Part shown: in pieces, positions 8,545-18,307 of the stretch
Position numbering within the stretch: position 1 is the first letter of the stretch
Layout: each line of letters begins with the position of its first letter
Assembly (NCBI GenBank): GCA_017559505.1
Contig: JAFYSF010000007.1
Coordinates: 1-64,000, forward strand
Direction: 5' to 3'
Origin: Paludibacteraceae bacterium
Lineage (GTDB): Bacteria > Bacteroidota > Bacteroidia > Bacteroidales > Paludibacteraceae
Length of the DNA: 64,000 bases
The notes under the pieces: model-generated
Seen by the model: only the letters and a program-made list of their open reading frames with translations
Databases searched by the model: none
What the model was told of the DNA's origin: nothing
Translations under genes and position numbers: made by a program

Positions 8545-9366
8545 TTAGTATTGCTCGTTAGTGTTAGGGAAATCACAACTTTTAACGTCTTCAACGTAGT
8601 GGCTGACAGCCTCGTTGATAATTGCGTTGAGGTCGGCATAGCGACGAAGGAAACGAGGTGAGAAACCTTTAGTCATACCCAACATGTCGTGTAATACAAG
8701 CACTTGTCCGTCGACATCGCCACCAGCACCGATACCTATTATTGGTATATGCACCTCTTGAGCAACGCGTTTGGCAAGAGTAGCAGGTATTTTTTCAAGC
8801 ACAATGGCAAAACAACCAGCCTCTTCAAGAGCTTTTGCATCAGAAATAAGTTTTTCTGCCTCGTCTTGTTGTTTAGCACGTACGTTGTAAGTGCCATATT
8901 TATTGATAGATTGAGGCATAAGCCCTAAATGTCCCATGATAGGAATACCTGCTGCGAGTATTTTGCGTACAGCATCAATAATTTCAACACCGCCTTCGAG
9001 TTTGAGCGCATCGGCATGTGTGATTTTCATTATTTTTATGGCATTGCTTACTGCTTCTGTTTCTGATACTTGATATGTACCAAAAGGCATATCAACTACA
9101 ACGAGAGCTCGTCGCACGGCTTTAACCACCGATTTACCAAGAAAAATCATTTGGTCTAGCGTGATAGGAAGAGTAGTTACGTTACCAGCCACGACATTAG
9201 ATGCTGAGTCACCAACGAGAATGACATCCACTCCAGCCTCATCTACGATAGAAGCCATTGTGTAGTCGTATGACGTAATCATACTAATTTTTTCGCCACG
9301 TTGTTTCATCTCGAACAGACGATGCGTAGTTACTTTGCGTGTATCTTCAGGTGTATGAACAGACAT
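8545..9366 (-). CDS. panB: 3-methyl-2-oxobutanoate hydroxymethyltransferase
   Basis: 273 residues, a typical PanB length. It makes ketopantoate from 2-oxoisovalerate and 5,10-methylene-THF, the first committed step of pantothenate and CoA synthesis. Visible family blocks are [33 protein letters not shown] with the metal aspartate, [21 protein letters not shown], the catalytic glutamate in AIVLEKIP, and [22 protein letters not shown]. panC and panD are not adjacent. The gene precedes the bidirectional terminator and follows the DUF349 gene after 37 bases on the same strand, so the two may be co-transcribed. Confidence 0.95.
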   Translation of the reverse strand: MSVHTPEDTRKVTTHRLFEMKQRGEKISMITSYDYTMASIVDEAGVDVILVGDSASNVVAGNVTTLPITLDQMIFLGKSVVKAVRRALVVVDMPFGTYQVSETEAVSNAIKIMKITHADALKLEGGVEIIDAVRKILAAGIPIMGHLGLMPQSINKYGTYNVRAKQQDEAEKLISDAKALEEAGCFAIVLEKIPATLAKRVAQEVHIPIIGIGAGGDVDGQVLVLHDMLGMTKGFSPRFLRRYADLNAIINEAVSHYVEDVKSCDFPNTNEQY

Positions 9367-9403
9367 TATTTATATGTTTAGTCAATAGTTGATAATGAGG
9401 TAA

Positions 9404-11113
9404 TTAATTGTCAAGAGCATTGATTTGTTCGATGATAATAGAAAGGTCTTGTTTGAGATTTTGAATTTTGCGTTCAAGATCTTGTACCATGTTATTACCT
9501 TTTTTAGATGAGCTATTGAAAAAACCAATGTTGTTTTCGTAAGTGGCAATTTGTTGTTTAAGCAATTCGTATTGACGCATCAATTTATTGCGATCGCCTT
9601 TGAAGTTAAGTTCTTGATTACGACGACGAGAACGCAATTTGCTTTGTTTGTCGTTAAGAGCCTCTTGATATTGTTTGTACACTTTATCTTTTTCTTTATA
9701 AGGCACGTGACCTACAGAGAGATAAGCGTCAGACAAACGACGAACAGCAGAGTAGTCTTCATCATCGTTTCCTGTTAGTTCGTATGCTTTAAGGGCTTCA
9801 ATAGCTTCAAGTTTGAGACGAAGATTTTCTTGTTCTTCCACCTTTTTGTCTTTGAAATTAGCTTCTTTACGAGCAAAGAAGTGGTCGCAAGCCGCTATGA
9901 AACGTTCCCAAATAGCATCGCTATATTTTTTAGTAGTAGGACCGATAGTTTTCCACTCTTTTTGAAGAGCGATCAATTTGTCGGTAGTAGAACGCCATTC
10001 TTCGCTATTTTTTAGTTGTTCTGCTTTTTCTACAAGGATGCGTTTTTTCTCTAAATTAGCTTGAAGTTCTTCTTTTATTCTGCGATAGAATTCGTTTTTA
10101 GCCTCAAAGAAACGATCGCAAGCAGTGCGATAGCGTTTAAATAATCTGTTGATTACGCGACGTTCAGTTGGGTCGTCAGAGCGGAATTTTTCATTGAGAG
10201 CAATAACTTCTTGTGTTTTCTCTTCCCACTCTTTATATGTAGAGATAGCTTGAATATCAATATTTTCAATAAATTCGATAGTTTCAGTTTTCTCTTTTTC
10301 TATTGCTTGTTCGCGAGCTTTAAGGTTTTCAAAGAATTCTTGATGACGTTTATTTACAACAGTTGAAGCTTCTTTGAATTTATTCCATATTTCATCACGG
10401 AGTTCACGAGCTACTGGACCTATCTCGCGCCATTGTTCATGAAGCTTTTGTAGAAGTTGGAATGATTTCACAACATTTTCTTCCTCGCTAAGTTTTTCTG
10501 CTTGTTCAATAAGGCGCGATTTGTCTTCTAAATTCTTTTTGAAGTCATATTCGCGGAGTGCAGCGTTGATTTTTATAAGGTCATAGAATTGTTCTTGATA
10601 GTGGTTGTATTCTTTCCAAATTTCATTTACATGAGTTGGAGATACAGGACCAATCTCTTTCCATTCTCCTTGAAGTACTCTAAATGCGGCAATAGTATCA
10701 TTAAGGTCGCCTTCGCTAGCAATCAAAGTTTCTAGTTTAGCTATTATTGCTTGTTTTTTCTCTAAATTAGCAGCGTATTCTGCGTCGATAGCAGCAAGAT
10801 AAGCAGCGCGCTTTTCGCGATAAATACCCATTACAGATTTAAATTCCACTTCGATAGGGTCAGCTTGTTTTTGCTTTGGTTCTACAACTTCATCATTCTC
10901 TGCTTCGACCTCTTGTTGCATAGTAGCCTCTGCAAGTTCTTGTTGATGACGTTTGTAGAATAACTGTTTGATACAATCAACTTGCTCTTTAATAGCTGTC
11001 ACTTCGCCGTTTTCTACAATCTCTTTAAGGGTGTTAACTAATTCTTCGCGAGTAAGAGTTGCGAGTTGTTTTGGATCAAAATTTTGTTCTGTAATGAATT
11101 CTTGTGCATCCAT
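9404..11113 (-). CDS. DUF349 repeat protein
   Basis: A 569-residue, highly charged, mostly helical cytoplasmic protein. The DUF349 unit (W-K-x-I-G-P followed by an amphipathic helix ending in F/Y) appears about five times: EWKEIGPVSPTHVNEIW, QWREIGPVARELRDEIW, DDPTERRVINRLFKRY, EWKTIGPTTKKYSDAIW and a weaker YLSVGHVPYKEKDKVYK. A coiled-coil tail ends the protein. DUF349 proteins are common in Bacteroidota and Actinobacteria; their role is not established. A TAAATTTG box (11186-11179) lies 66 bases upstream of the start on the minus strand. panB follows closely. Confidence 0.85.
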   Translation of the reverse strand: MDAQEFITEQNFDPKQLATLTREELVNTLKEIVENGEVTAIKEQVDCIKQLFYKRHQQELAEATMQQEVEAENDEVVEPKQKQADPIEVEFKSVMGIYREKRAAYLAAIDAEYAANLEKKQAIIAKLETLIASEGDLNDTIAAFRVLQGEWKEIGPVSPTHVNEIWKEYNHYQEQFYDLIKINAALREYDFKKNLEDKSRLIEQAEKLSEEENVVKSFQLLQKLHEQWREIGPVARELRDEIWNKFKEASTVVNKRHQEFFENLKAREQAIEKEKTETIEFIENIDIQAISTYKEWEEKTQEVIALNEKFRSDDPTERRVINRLFKRYRTACDRFFEAKNEFYRRIKEELQANLEKKRILVEKAEQLKNSEEWRSTTDKLIALQKEWKTIGPTTKKYSDAIWERFIAACDHFFARKEANFKDKKVEEQENLRLKLEAIEALKAYELTGNDDEDYSAVRRLSDAYLSVGHVPYKEKDKVYKQYQEALNDKQSKLRSRRRNQELNFKGDRNKLMRQYELLKQQIATYENNIGFFNSSSKKGNNMVQDLERKIQNLKQDLSIIIEQINALDN

Positions 11114-11210
11114 AATAAAAAAGTTTAAGTCTCCAAAATAGGAGAGGGTTCAATTCAATTTGTTTTTTAAAAACTTGGCAAATTTAGTAAAAATATCTCG
11201 AATAAAAATG

Positions 11211-12368
11211 TTATTTCCAAATAAATTTAGTTTTACTACGGAATATTTTTTCAATAGTAAGCAAGTACAGTGTCACCAATGGCAATATAATATCAAATAA
11301 AATAATCGATAGCCCGAATCCTTTGTCGTTATACGCTTTGGCTGTTAGGTTGATAATAGTCAATTGAATTAGGAAACGGAACAAAAACGCACCAACTGCA
11401 ATTGCTATAATCATTGGGTTGTTAAAACCAAATATAAGCAACAATAGAGTAGCGAGATAGAATAGTCCACGCGAAAAAGGTTCTACTCCAATCCACAATT
11501 TACTACTTGATTTATAAACTTCTACAGTGCTCAAATGACGCAATTTTTGGTAGTACCAATCCTTGAATGTTTTTTCTGGGATAGAGAGCGTTTCGGCTTC
11601 TAACGAAGGTTCTATACGAGTATTATGTTTTGTACCAAAAGCATTGATTAGCAAATCATCATCGCCTGATGGAATATGCAAAAACCCAGCAAAACCTTTG
11701 AGCCTAAAAAATGTGCTTCTGCGGTAAGCCATATTGCGTCCAACGCCCATATACGGATAACCAAGCAATGCAAATCCCATATATTGCATCGCAATAGTCA
11801 GAGTATCATACGATATCAAACTACTAATAAACCCTTTTTCGCGATAGTAATTACCATGTCCAAGCACAAATTCCGTATTATCATCGAAGTTGCGCACCAT
11901 TGTTGAAATCCAATCAGGCGTAAGCGGACGGCAATCTGCATCTGTAAACAATAATATTTCGTTTTTAGCGGCTTTTACTCCCACCGTAATAGCCAATTTC
12001 TTGTGACTGATAATACGCGTTTCTTGCGGAATATTAGTGATATAGAGATTATGGTAAACTTTTTGTAGGTCTTTTATTATATCTTCAGTGTCATCGCACG
12101 AACCATCATTTACAATAATAACCTCATAATCACCATAATTTTGTTCTAACACAAGAGGAAGAAAACGACGAAGATTTTCACCCTCATTTCTTGCACAAAT
12201 AATTACAGAAACAGGTGGTTGGTCAACTGTATGTGCCACATTTCCTTTCTTCAAATTACGAACTCGGCGCAAAATAGCAGTGTAGGGTATAAGATAAAAT
12301 CCTAATTGAACGATAAACGATAGGATAAGTATTGCAAGTAGAATATAATATACGATTGATAATGACAT
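11211..12368 (-). CDS. Membrane-anchored family 2 glycosyltransferase
   Basis: 385 residues. An N-terminal membrane helix (about 5-30) precedes a GT-A domain: PVSVIICARNEGENL, YEVIIVNDGSCDDT, LFTDADCRP (the DxD metal site) and IPSGDDDLLINAF (acceptor/base region). Two or three more helices close the C-terminus. Such enzymes add sugars to lipid or polysaccharide acceptors at the inner face of the membrane. The acceptor is unknown, since no polysaccharide cluster surrounds the gene. Its promoter is at 12406-12436. Confidence 0.85.
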   Translation of the reverse strand: MSLSIVYYILLAILILSFIVQLGFYLIPYTAILRRVRNLKKGNVAHTVDQPPVSVIICARNEGENLRRFLPLVLEQNYGDYEVIIVNDGSCDDTEDIIKDLQKVYHNLYITNIPQETRIISHKKLAITVGVKAAKNEILLFTDADCRPLTPDWISTMVRNFDDNTEFVLGHGNYYREKGFISSLISYDTLTIAMQYMGFALLGYPYMGVGRNMAYRRSTFFRLKGFAGFLHIPSGDDDLLINAFGTKHNTRIEPSLEAETLSIPEKTFKDWYYQKLRHLSTVEVYKSSSKLWIGVEPFSRGLFYLATLLLLIFGFNNPMIIAIAVGAFLFRFLIQLTIINLTAKAYNDKGFGLSIILFDIILPLVTLYLLTIEKIFRSKTKFIWK

Positions 12369-12405
12369 TGTTGTTGTTGTATGATATATGGTTATATATA
12401 ATCTG

Positions 12406-12436
12406 CAAATTTACAAAATAATTATTACATTTGCAA
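12406..12436 (-). promoter_or_regulatory. Promoter of the glycosyltransferase gene
   Basis: On the minus strand: TTG (12436-12434), 20 bases, TAAATTTG (12413-12406). Confidence 0.7.
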
Positions 12437-12520
12437 CAACTGAGAGTAACGAATTTTTCAAACAAAAATAAAATAACAAATTCCAAAAATACACAACCAA
12501 TAACCCTATCTTTTCCTTAT

Positions 12521-12634
12521 GTTCTCCTTAGGCTCTTCATAGGATAACCATATTTTCACCATACCTTCTACGCAGGATATACGAAACATATACGAAGGAT
12601 ATACGAAACATAATCATACCTTGAAGCTACCTGC
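12521..12634. repeat. Dispersed intergenic repeat, uninterrupted copy
   Basis: Contains TCTTCATAGGATAACCATA, then CTCTACG-like and ATATACG units, then TATACGAAGGATA and AATCATAC. The same blocks occur in the same order at 29873-30035, where about 80 bases of other sequence separate the ATATACG and TATACGAAGGATA blocks. Confidence 0.6.
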
Positions 12635-12675
12635 AAGGGCTTATTTAGCATTAAAAATTCATTTTCAATTCAGAT

Positions 12676-12706
12676 TTGTGTATTTGAATTTTTTTTTGTA
12701 ATTTTG
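12676..12706 (+). promoter_or_regulatory. Promoter of rho
   Basis: TTG (12676-12678), 20 bases, TAATTTTG (12699-12706). The leader to the rho start is about 90 bases. Confidence 0.65.
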
Positions 12707-12800
12707 CACTCAAAATAAAGCGAATAGCTATAATTCTTTAATAAATCGGTTTCTTCGATTTTATATTTCCCGAAAATTTTGAAATTTCAACTTGAAATTT

Positions 12801-14627
12801 ATGTATAATATTTTAGAACTTAGAAGCAAAAGTCAAGATGAACTTTTGCGAATAGCACAAGAATTAGGTGTAAAAAAAGCTAACTCTTTAGCACCTGATG
12901 CATTGGTATATGCTATTTTAGATCAACAAGCTATTGTTACTTCTGTCGACAAAAAAGAAGAAGGTAAAACAAAAAAACAACGTGCACGTATCACTAAAAA
13001 AGTAGTTACAGAAGAGGGTGGTATTGGCGTAATAGAAAAGGCCGCAACAGTTGAGCCTAAAACTAATAAAAAAGCTGCAGAATCACCTGTGGTTGTCGCT
13101 TCTGACACAACAACTAAAGAGCCTGTTGTTGTCGAAAAAACAAAAGAAACTAATAAAAATACACCTAACAAACAAAAAAATAAAAAGGCAAAAAAAGTAG
13201 AAACAGAAAAGGTGGCAGAACCTAAAAAAGAAGTTGTTGCTCAAGAAAAAGAGGTTGCTCCAATTCAATCTCCAATCAATCAATCTGTGGCTCAACCAAA
13301 ACAAAATAATAACGAGCCTCAAACGCAACTGCAAACTCCACAACAATCTGCTCCACAGCAAAATAAACAACAAAATCAACATACTAAAGATAAGAAAAAT
13401 CAAGCATCTACTCAGCACGTTCAGCAAAACAACAATCAAACCAATAATCAAAATAATCAGCCTAAAAACATCGCACTTGCCGAAGGTGAAAAGATGTATG
13501 AATTCGATGATATTCTCGTTGGTAGTGGTACTCTTGAAATGATGGCTGATGGATATGGATTTCTTCGTTCTCCTGAATATAATTATCTTTCTTCTCCTGA
13601 TGATATCTATGTTAGTGCTGCTCAAATTAAAGCCTACGGACTGAAAACAGGTGATACGGTTGCAGGTAATATTCGCCCTCCTCGTGAAGGTGAAAAATAT
13701 TTTCCTCTTGTACGAGCATTACAAATTAATGGATTAGACCCAGAGAGAGTGCGCGACCGTGTTCCGTTTGAACATCTTACTCCTATTTTCCCTGATGAAA
13801 AATTCCAACTTACTACACCAGGTAAACCTGCTTCTCTTTCAAGTCGTATAGTCGATCTTTTTGCTCCTATCGGCAAAGGACAGCGCGGACTTATTGTTGC
13901 TCAACCTAAAACGGGTAAAACTATGTTGCTCAAAGATATAGCTAATTCTATATTGGAGCATCATGAAGATGTACATATGATTATTTTGCTTATCGACGAA
14001 CGTCCTGAAGAGGTAACTGATATGGCGCGCAGTGTGAATGCGGAGGTGGTATCTTCAACATTTGATGAGTCGGCAGAGCATCATATTAAGGTTGCTACGA
14101 TGGTACACGAAAAAGCAAAACGCTTAGTTGAATGTGGTCATAATGTAGTTATTTTGCTTGACTCAATCACTCGTCTTGCTCGTGCTTATAATACTTTCTT
14201 GCCTGCCTCAGGCAAAGTATTATCTGGTGGTGTCGATGCCTATGCTTTACATAAACCAAAACGCTTCTTTGGTGCAGCTCGTAACATAGAAAATGGTGGT
14301 TCTCTCACAATTATTGCTACTGCCTTGACTGATACTGGTAGTAAAATGGATGATGTGATTTTCGAAGAATTTAAGGGTACAGGTAATATGGAGTTACAAC
14401 TTAATCGTCAATTAGCAAATAAGCGCATATTCCCTGCGGTTGACATAATGGCCTCATCTACACGCAAAGACGATCTTTTGTTACCTAAAGATGTACTTAG
14501 TCGTATGTGGGTATTACGCAACTATCTTTCAGATATGAATGTAACTGAAGCAATGGAATTTCTTAAAGAGCGCATGGAGCGAACCAAAGACAATGCAGAA
14601 TTTCTTGCTTCTATTAATGGTGATTAA
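12801..14627 (+). CDS. rho: Transcription termination factor Rho with long disordered insert
   Basis: 608 residues from ATG 12801 ([19 protein letters not shown]); an in-frame TTG nine bases upstream is less likely. Layout: N-terminal helical domain (about 1-48); a Lys/Gln/Asn/Thr-rich disordered stretch (about 50-225) absent from E. coli Rho; the RNA-binding cold-shock-like domain ([21 protein letters not shown]); then the ATPase with P-loop QPKTGKT (about 368), [27 protein letters not shown]-loop [11 protein letters not shown] and R-loop [13 protein letters not shown]. It is a hexameric RNA translocase that ends transcription of untranslated RNA. A disordered insert of this kind in a gut Bacteroides Rho has been reported to drive phase separation. 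Own promoter and terminator. Confidence 0.97.
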   Translation: MYNILELRSKSQDELLRIAQELGVKKANSLAPDALVYAILDQQAIVTSVDKKEEGKTKKQRARITKKVVTEEGGIGVIEKAATVEPKTNKKAAESPVVVASDTTTKEPVVVEKTKETNKNTPNKQKNKKAKKVETEKVAEPKKEVVAQEKEVAPIQSPINQSVAQPKQNNNEPQTQLQTPQQSAPQQNKQQNQHTKDKKNQASTQHVQQNNNQTNNQNNQPKNIALAEGEKMYEFDDILVGSGTLEMMADGYGFLRSPEYNYLSSPDDIYVSAAQIKAYGLKTGDTVAGNIRPPREGEKYFPLVRALQINGLDPERVRDRVPFEHLTPIFPDEKFQLTTPGKPASLSSRIVDLFAPIGKGQRGLIVAQPKTGKTMLLKDIANSILEHHEDVHMIILLIDERPEEVTDMARSVNAEVVSSTFDESAEHHIKVATMVHEKAKRLVECGHNVVILLDSITRLARAYNTFLPASGKVLSGGVDAYALHKPKRFFGAARNIENGGSLTIIATALTDTGSKMDDVIFEEFKGTGNMELQLNRQLANKRIFPAVDIMASSTRKDDLLLPKDVLSRMWVLRNYLSDMNVTEAMEFLKERMERTKDNAEFLASINGD

Positions 14628-14648
14628 CTTTGTATTATATAAAATAAA

Positions 14649-14679
14649 ATGCGCAATCAGTTGATTGCGCATTTCTTTT
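14649..14679. terminator. Bidirectional terminator behind rho
   Basis: ATGCGCAATCA (14649-14659) and TGATTGCGCAT (14662-14672) form an 11-base-pair stem with a 2-base gap (the real loop will be 4-6 bases), followed by TTCTTTTA on plus. It sits just beyond the stop codon of the minus-strand gene as well. Confidence 0.8.
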
Positions 14680-15706
14680 ATAATTCACTCTTGAAAAATA
14701 ATTCTATAAATATAGGGAAATGGTCGCTGACTCCACCTAAATAAAATGTTCCGACGTATGTCCTTTTGGGAATCATTTCTCCAGTACGTTTGTCTCGTTT
14801 AGAAATCCATTTTGGATGATAAACCTCAGCTTTAGGCATTGCTCTTACCGAGAGATTTCCATTTAATAGTGATCCGCTAATTATTATTTGGTCTAGCATA
14901 TCCCACTGACCATCATGAAAATAAGAGCCAATATCTTTATCTTCATATTTATAGCCATCCCAACAAAGATTATATAATTTAGTGTTTTCAAACGAGTTAT
15001 TTGTATAAGGTAAAGCTGCAAGGGTAGTAGTAGGTACTTTGTCTGAAGGATTATCATTAAAATCACCCATAATTATTATAGCGGCTTGTGGATCTAAAGC
15101 TTGCACGCTATCAACCACCTGACGTACGGCCTTTGCTGCAGCTTCTCTATTTGGTTCTGACGCTAACGCACCCTCTCTGCGTGAAGGAAAATGCACTTGT
15201 ATAATATGCAAAAGAGTAGAGTCTGTTAATGTACCGCAAGTATATAATAAATCTCTACCTTTCTGACCATTAGGTAAATATACTGGTATGGGACGAGATG
15301 CTAAAGGTGTAAATTTATCTTTTTGATAGAGTAGTGCTACATCAATACCACGAACATCAGGTCCTTCATAGTGAATATAGTCGTAACCTAATTGATTGTA
15401 TGGGTCAAATTGGGTCATTGCTTTTAGTACAAAATCATTTTCTACCTCACATAAACCAACTAATAATGGTAACTCTTCATTGCCCAAACCAATTATTACT
15501 TGCATTACTTCATGCAATTTTTCATAAAATCTATTATTGGTCCATCGTAAATCTGAATTAGGAAGATATTCTTTGTCATTTTTTAACGAATCATGTTGTG
15601 TGTCGAACAAATTTTCAACATTATAGGTCATTATTTTCATAGATTGAGAATTTAATGTAAGTGTCTGTATAACAAAAGATAAAATAAGTAATAATGAATG
15701 TTTCAT
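14678..15706 (-). CDS. Secreted endonuclease/exonuclease/phosphatase-fold protein
   Basis: 342 residues from ATG 15706. A signal peptide (MKHSLLLILSFVIQTLTLNSQS) precedes the EEP fold: MTYNVENLFD, LVGLCEVEN with the catalytic Glu, GDFNDNPS with the Asp/Asn pair, and a final SDHFPIFIE His. An in-frame upstream extension to 15784 would put hydrophobic residues before the signal and lies across the promoter, so it was rejected. Family members cut DNA, RNA or phosphoesters such as sphingomyelin and inositol phosphates; the substrate here is unknown. It likely acts in the periplasm or outside the cell. A TACTTTTG box (15734-15727) lies 21 bases upstream. Confidence 0.8.
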   Translation of the reverse strand: MKHSLLLILSFVIQTLTLNSQSMKIMTYNVENLFDTQHDSLKNDKEYLPNSDLRWTNNRFYEKLHEVMQVIIGLGNEELPLLVGLCEVENDFVLKAMTQFDPYNQLGYDYIHYEGPDVRGIDVALLYQKDKFTPLASRPIPVYLPNGQKGRDLLYTCGTLTDSTLLHIIQVHFPSRREGALASEPNREAAAKAVRQVVDSVQALDPQAAIIIMGDFNDNPSDKVPTTTLAALPYTNNSFENTKLYNLCWDGYKYEDKDIGSYFHDGQWDMLDQIIISGSLLNGNLSVRAMPKAEVYHPKWISKRDKRTGEMIPKRTYVGTFYLGGVSDHFPIFIELFFKSEL

Positions 15707-15726
15707 ATTGCATTTTATTTCTATTA

Positions 15727-15775
15727 CAAAAGTACAGAATATAATTGATAATATCAAATATTTTTCGTAAATTTG
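15727..15775. promoter_or_regulatory. Divergent -7 boxes
   Basis: Minus-strand TACTTTTG (15734-15727) for the EEP gene and plus-strand TAAATTTG (15768-15775) for the nucleotidyltransferase gene. The plus leader (to 15843) is a run of ttaattctta-like repeats. Confidence 0.6.
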
Positions 15776-15842
15776 TACTCTCAAAAAATCATCTTAATAT
15801 TGATTGTTAATTCTTAATTCTTAATTTTTAATTATTCATTTA

Positions 15843-16748
15843 ATGAAACCTACACTATTTATTTTAGCAGCAGGAATGGGTAGTCGTTATGGAGGCTTAA
15901 AACAACTTGATGGAGTTGGACCTTCTGGCGAAACAATTATGGATTATTCTGTTTTTGATGCTATTCGTGCTGGATTTGGAAAAATTGTTTTTGTTATTCG
16001 TCACGATTTTGAAGAGGATTTTAAGCAAAAGATCCTTTCTAAATATGAAAATCATATAAAAGTAGAACTTTGCTATCAAGACTTAAATGCTTTGCCTGGT
16101 GGTTTTACTTGTCCTGAAGGTCGCACAAAACCATGGGGTACTAATCATGCTGTATTAATGGGTAAAGATGTTATAAATGAGCCATTTGCAGTAATTAATG
16201 CCGATGATTTCTATGGCCGCAATGGTTTTGAGGTGTTAGGTAAGGCTCTTTATGAAATGGTTGGCAAAGAAAATGATTATTGTATGGTAGGGTATCGTGT
16301 TGGCAATACATTGAGTGAAGGGGGTACTGTAAACAGAGGTGTATGTACTACTGATAGCAATAATTATCTCACTACCGTTGTTGAACGTACGGGTATTGGA
16401 TATGAAGATGATAAAATTGTTTTCGTTGATGAAAATAATCAAAAACAATATCTTGATGCAAATACTCACGTTTCAATGAATATGTGGGGTTTTACACCCG
16501 ATTATTTCCTTCATTCTGAAGAATATTTTATCAATTTCTTGAAGCAATTTGGACAGGAAATGAAATCTGAATTTTACATCCCTACAATGGTTAATTACCT
16601 TATAAACAATGGTATATCTAAGGTTAAAGTTCTAGATACTGTTTCAGAATGGTTTGGTATAACTTATGCTATAGATCGTGCTGGCGTTGTTGAAAAACTT
16701 CAATCTTTAGTTGATGCAGGAGAATATCCAACACCGTTGTTTAAATAA
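15843..16748 (+). CDS. Sugar-phosphate nucleotidyltransferase family protein
   Basis: 301 residues with the Rossmann-like nucleotidyltransferase fold: LAAGMGSRYGGLKQ (nucleotide loop), ETIMDYSVFDA, GGFTCPEGRTKPWGTNHAV, VINADDFYGRNGF (metal-binding Asp pair) and NTHVSMNMWGF. It lacks the C-terminal left-handed helix of GlmU-type enzymes. The family makes NDP-sugars from a sugar-1-phosphate and an NTP; which sugar is not readable. In some Bacteroidota relatives a sugar kinase is next door, but none is here. Own promoter and a strong terminator, so it is a single-gene unit. Confidence 0.82.
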   Translation: MKPTLFILAAGMGSRYGGLKQLDGVGPSGETIMDYSVFDAIRAGFGKIVFVIRHDFEEDFKQKILSKYENHIKVELCYQDLNALPGGFTCPEGRTKPWGTNHAVLMGKDVINEPFAVINADDFYGRNGFEVLGKALYEMVGKENDYCMVGYRVGNTLSEGGTVNRGVCTTDSNNYLTTVVERTGIGYEDDKIVFVDENNQKQYLDANTHVSMNMWGFTPDYFLHSEEYFINFLKQFGQEMKSEFYIPTMVNYLINNGISKVKVLDTVSEWFGITYAIDRAGVVEKLQSLVDAGEYPTPLFK

Positions 16749-16770
16749 ATTTCTCTGAAAATATTTATAG

Positions 16771-16804
16771 GATATGCAATACTTAATATTGCATATCTTT
16801 TTTT
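16771..16804 (+). terminator. Terminator behind the nucleotidyltransferase gene
   Basis: GATATGCAATA (16771-16781) and TATTGCATATC (16787-16797), 5-base loop, then TTTTTTT. Confidence 0.85.
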
Positions 16805-16984
16805 ATTAATTATAGTAACATTAATTTCATACGTTAATCTCTATTTTTTCTGAAATGGACTTTATTTTCCGTTTTATTACATCAACTTAATTATTTATTA
16901 TAATTAACATTATGATAAATAATAATTTTATAATAAGTTTAAATCGTAAAGGGATAAAGTTTTTGCACTACCTTAAAAATTGAC

Positions 16985-17018
16985 AAAAAAAAGAGAGACG
17001 CATAAATTTGCGTCTCTC
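16985..17018 (-). terminator. Terminator behind the TPR gene
   Basis: GAGAGACGCA (16993-17002) and TGCGTCTCTC (17009-17018), 6-base loop. On the minus strand CTTTTTTTTG follows. The bases between this and 16804 hold nothing recognisable. Confidence 0.85.
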
Positions 17019-17038
17019 GCGCTATATAAAATGTTATA

Positions 17039-18283
17039 TTAGTAACCTAACATTTTTTTATTGATTTCGTCATATTTAGTTTGATATGATGAATCTGAGT
17101 TTGTAAGCTTATAGAACAAGCTGCGAAGAGTTTTCATTGTTTCAAAATCTTCTGTGTCAAGTTCAATTACTTTTTCAAAGAAAGGAACTGATTCTTTATA
17201 TACTTCAAGAGCTTTAGCTACTTCTTGATCAGAAAGTTTGAAATCACGAATTTCAAGAGCTTTTTGCTCCATTTTGAAAGCTTTATTATAAATCAAACGA
17301 GCTTTGCCTAACCAAGCATCTTTGAAGTCTGGTTTGATTTCAATAGCTTTATCAAAGTTAGCCATTGCACCATCGATATCTTCAAGTACTTCAAGCATAG
17401 AACCACGAACACTATAAAGTTGTGCATTATTAGGGTCGTTAGCAATAGCTTTATCAAGCAATTCTGTTGCTTTTTGTGGTTGACCACCAAATACATAGTG
17501 GTTAATCAAATTACCAAGATAATAGAATTCATTAGGGAATTTATCAAGACCTTTTTCCAATGTAGAGATATAGCTTACAGTATCTTTTGTATCAAGATAA
17601 AGTTGGCAAAGTGCTTGATATATACCATTTTCGTTATATTCTTTATCTTTAATTTCTTCAAACATTTTAATAGCTTTATCATTCATTTCACCAGCCCACG
17701 CACATGTAGCTGCATAATACTTAAATTGATAATAAGTAGTATCTTTAGCAGGTACATTTTTCTCTGTTGCAAGTAAAGGGAGATCAAGAATTGCTGTATG
17801 AGTTTCGAATGCATTAAGTGCATCTACCCATTCTTGTGCTGAATATTTCTCTACACCATAGTTAACCAAGATGTATTTGTTATAAATATTCAACATTGAT
17901 GCTGCAATTTTTTTTGTGAATTTAGGTTTTACTTTACCTTTTTCGTCAGGAAGTTGGTCTAATTCATTCGCTTTCAAATAATAAGCGTATGCTTTCATTG
18001 CATCTTCACCCATTTTGATTGTGTTACCACTACCTGTTTGGGTTAAAATAAATTCAGCATCTGCAGCTTTTTCATAAACTAAACCTGCTACATACCATGT
18101 ATTTGCAAGCCCCATAGTTTCTTCGTTTACTAAGGCTGCTTCGATATCATCTTTTGCACCTTGAAAATCTGGAGCTTCAACAGCTAAAGCTTTGTTTTTA
18201 GCTCTATTTACATTTGCTTTTTGTGCAAAACCTGTAGCCACAACAGCTAAGGTAAATGCCATTACTAAAAATAATTTTTTCAT
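17039..18283 (-). CDS. Secreted TPR-repeat protein downstream of gyrA
   Basis: 414 residues with a clear signal peptide (MKKLFLVMAFTLAVVATGFAQ), so it is exported to the periplasm. The rest is helical with tetratricopeptide repeats. The clearest units are ELLDKAIANDPNNAQLYSVRG and DGAMANFDKAIEIKPDFKDAW, giving the W/LG/Y/A/F/A/P pattern. It starts 24 bases after gyrA on the same strand and has no promoter of its own in the gap, so it is translated from the gyrA message. The gyrA-TPR pairing is conserved in Bacteroides relatives. TPR proteins are scaffolds; the partner is unknown. Confidence 0.85.
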   Translation of the reverse strand: MKKLFLVMAFTLAVVATGFAQKANVNRAKNKALAVEAPDFQGAKDDIEAALVNEETMGLANTWYVAGLVYEKAADAEFILTQTGSGNTIKMGEDAMKAYAYYLKANELDQLPDEKGKVKPKFTKKIAASMLNIYNKYILVNYGVEKYSAQEWVDALNAFETHTAILDLPLLATEKNVPAKDTTYYQFKYYAATCAWAGEMNDKAIKMFEEIKDKEYNENGIYQALCQLYLDTKDTVSYISTLEKGLDKFPNEFYYLGNLINHYVFGGQPQKATELLDKAIANDPNNAQLYSVRGSMLEVLEDIDGAMANFDKAIEIKPDFKDAWLGKARLIYNKAFKMEQKALEIRDFKLSDQEVAKALEVYKESVPFFEKVIELDTEDFETMKTLRSLFYKLTNSDSSYQTKYDEINKKMLGY

Positions 18284-18307
18284 AATGATTGTTTATTTGA
18301 TTAATTG

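Larger units (their letters stand above)
12369..12800. other. Gene-free gap: two divergent promoters and a dispersed repeat
   Basis: Contains the minus promoter of the glycosyltransferase gene (12406-12436), a repeat with tatacgaaggatatacgaaa units (12521-12634, related to 29873-30035) and the plus promoter of rho (12676-12706). No coding potential was seen. Confidence 0.6.

Noticed and set aside
12792..12800. TTG start for rho
   Set aside because: ATG 12801 gives MYNILEL, the start seen in Bacteroidota Rho proteins; the TTG adds only three residues.
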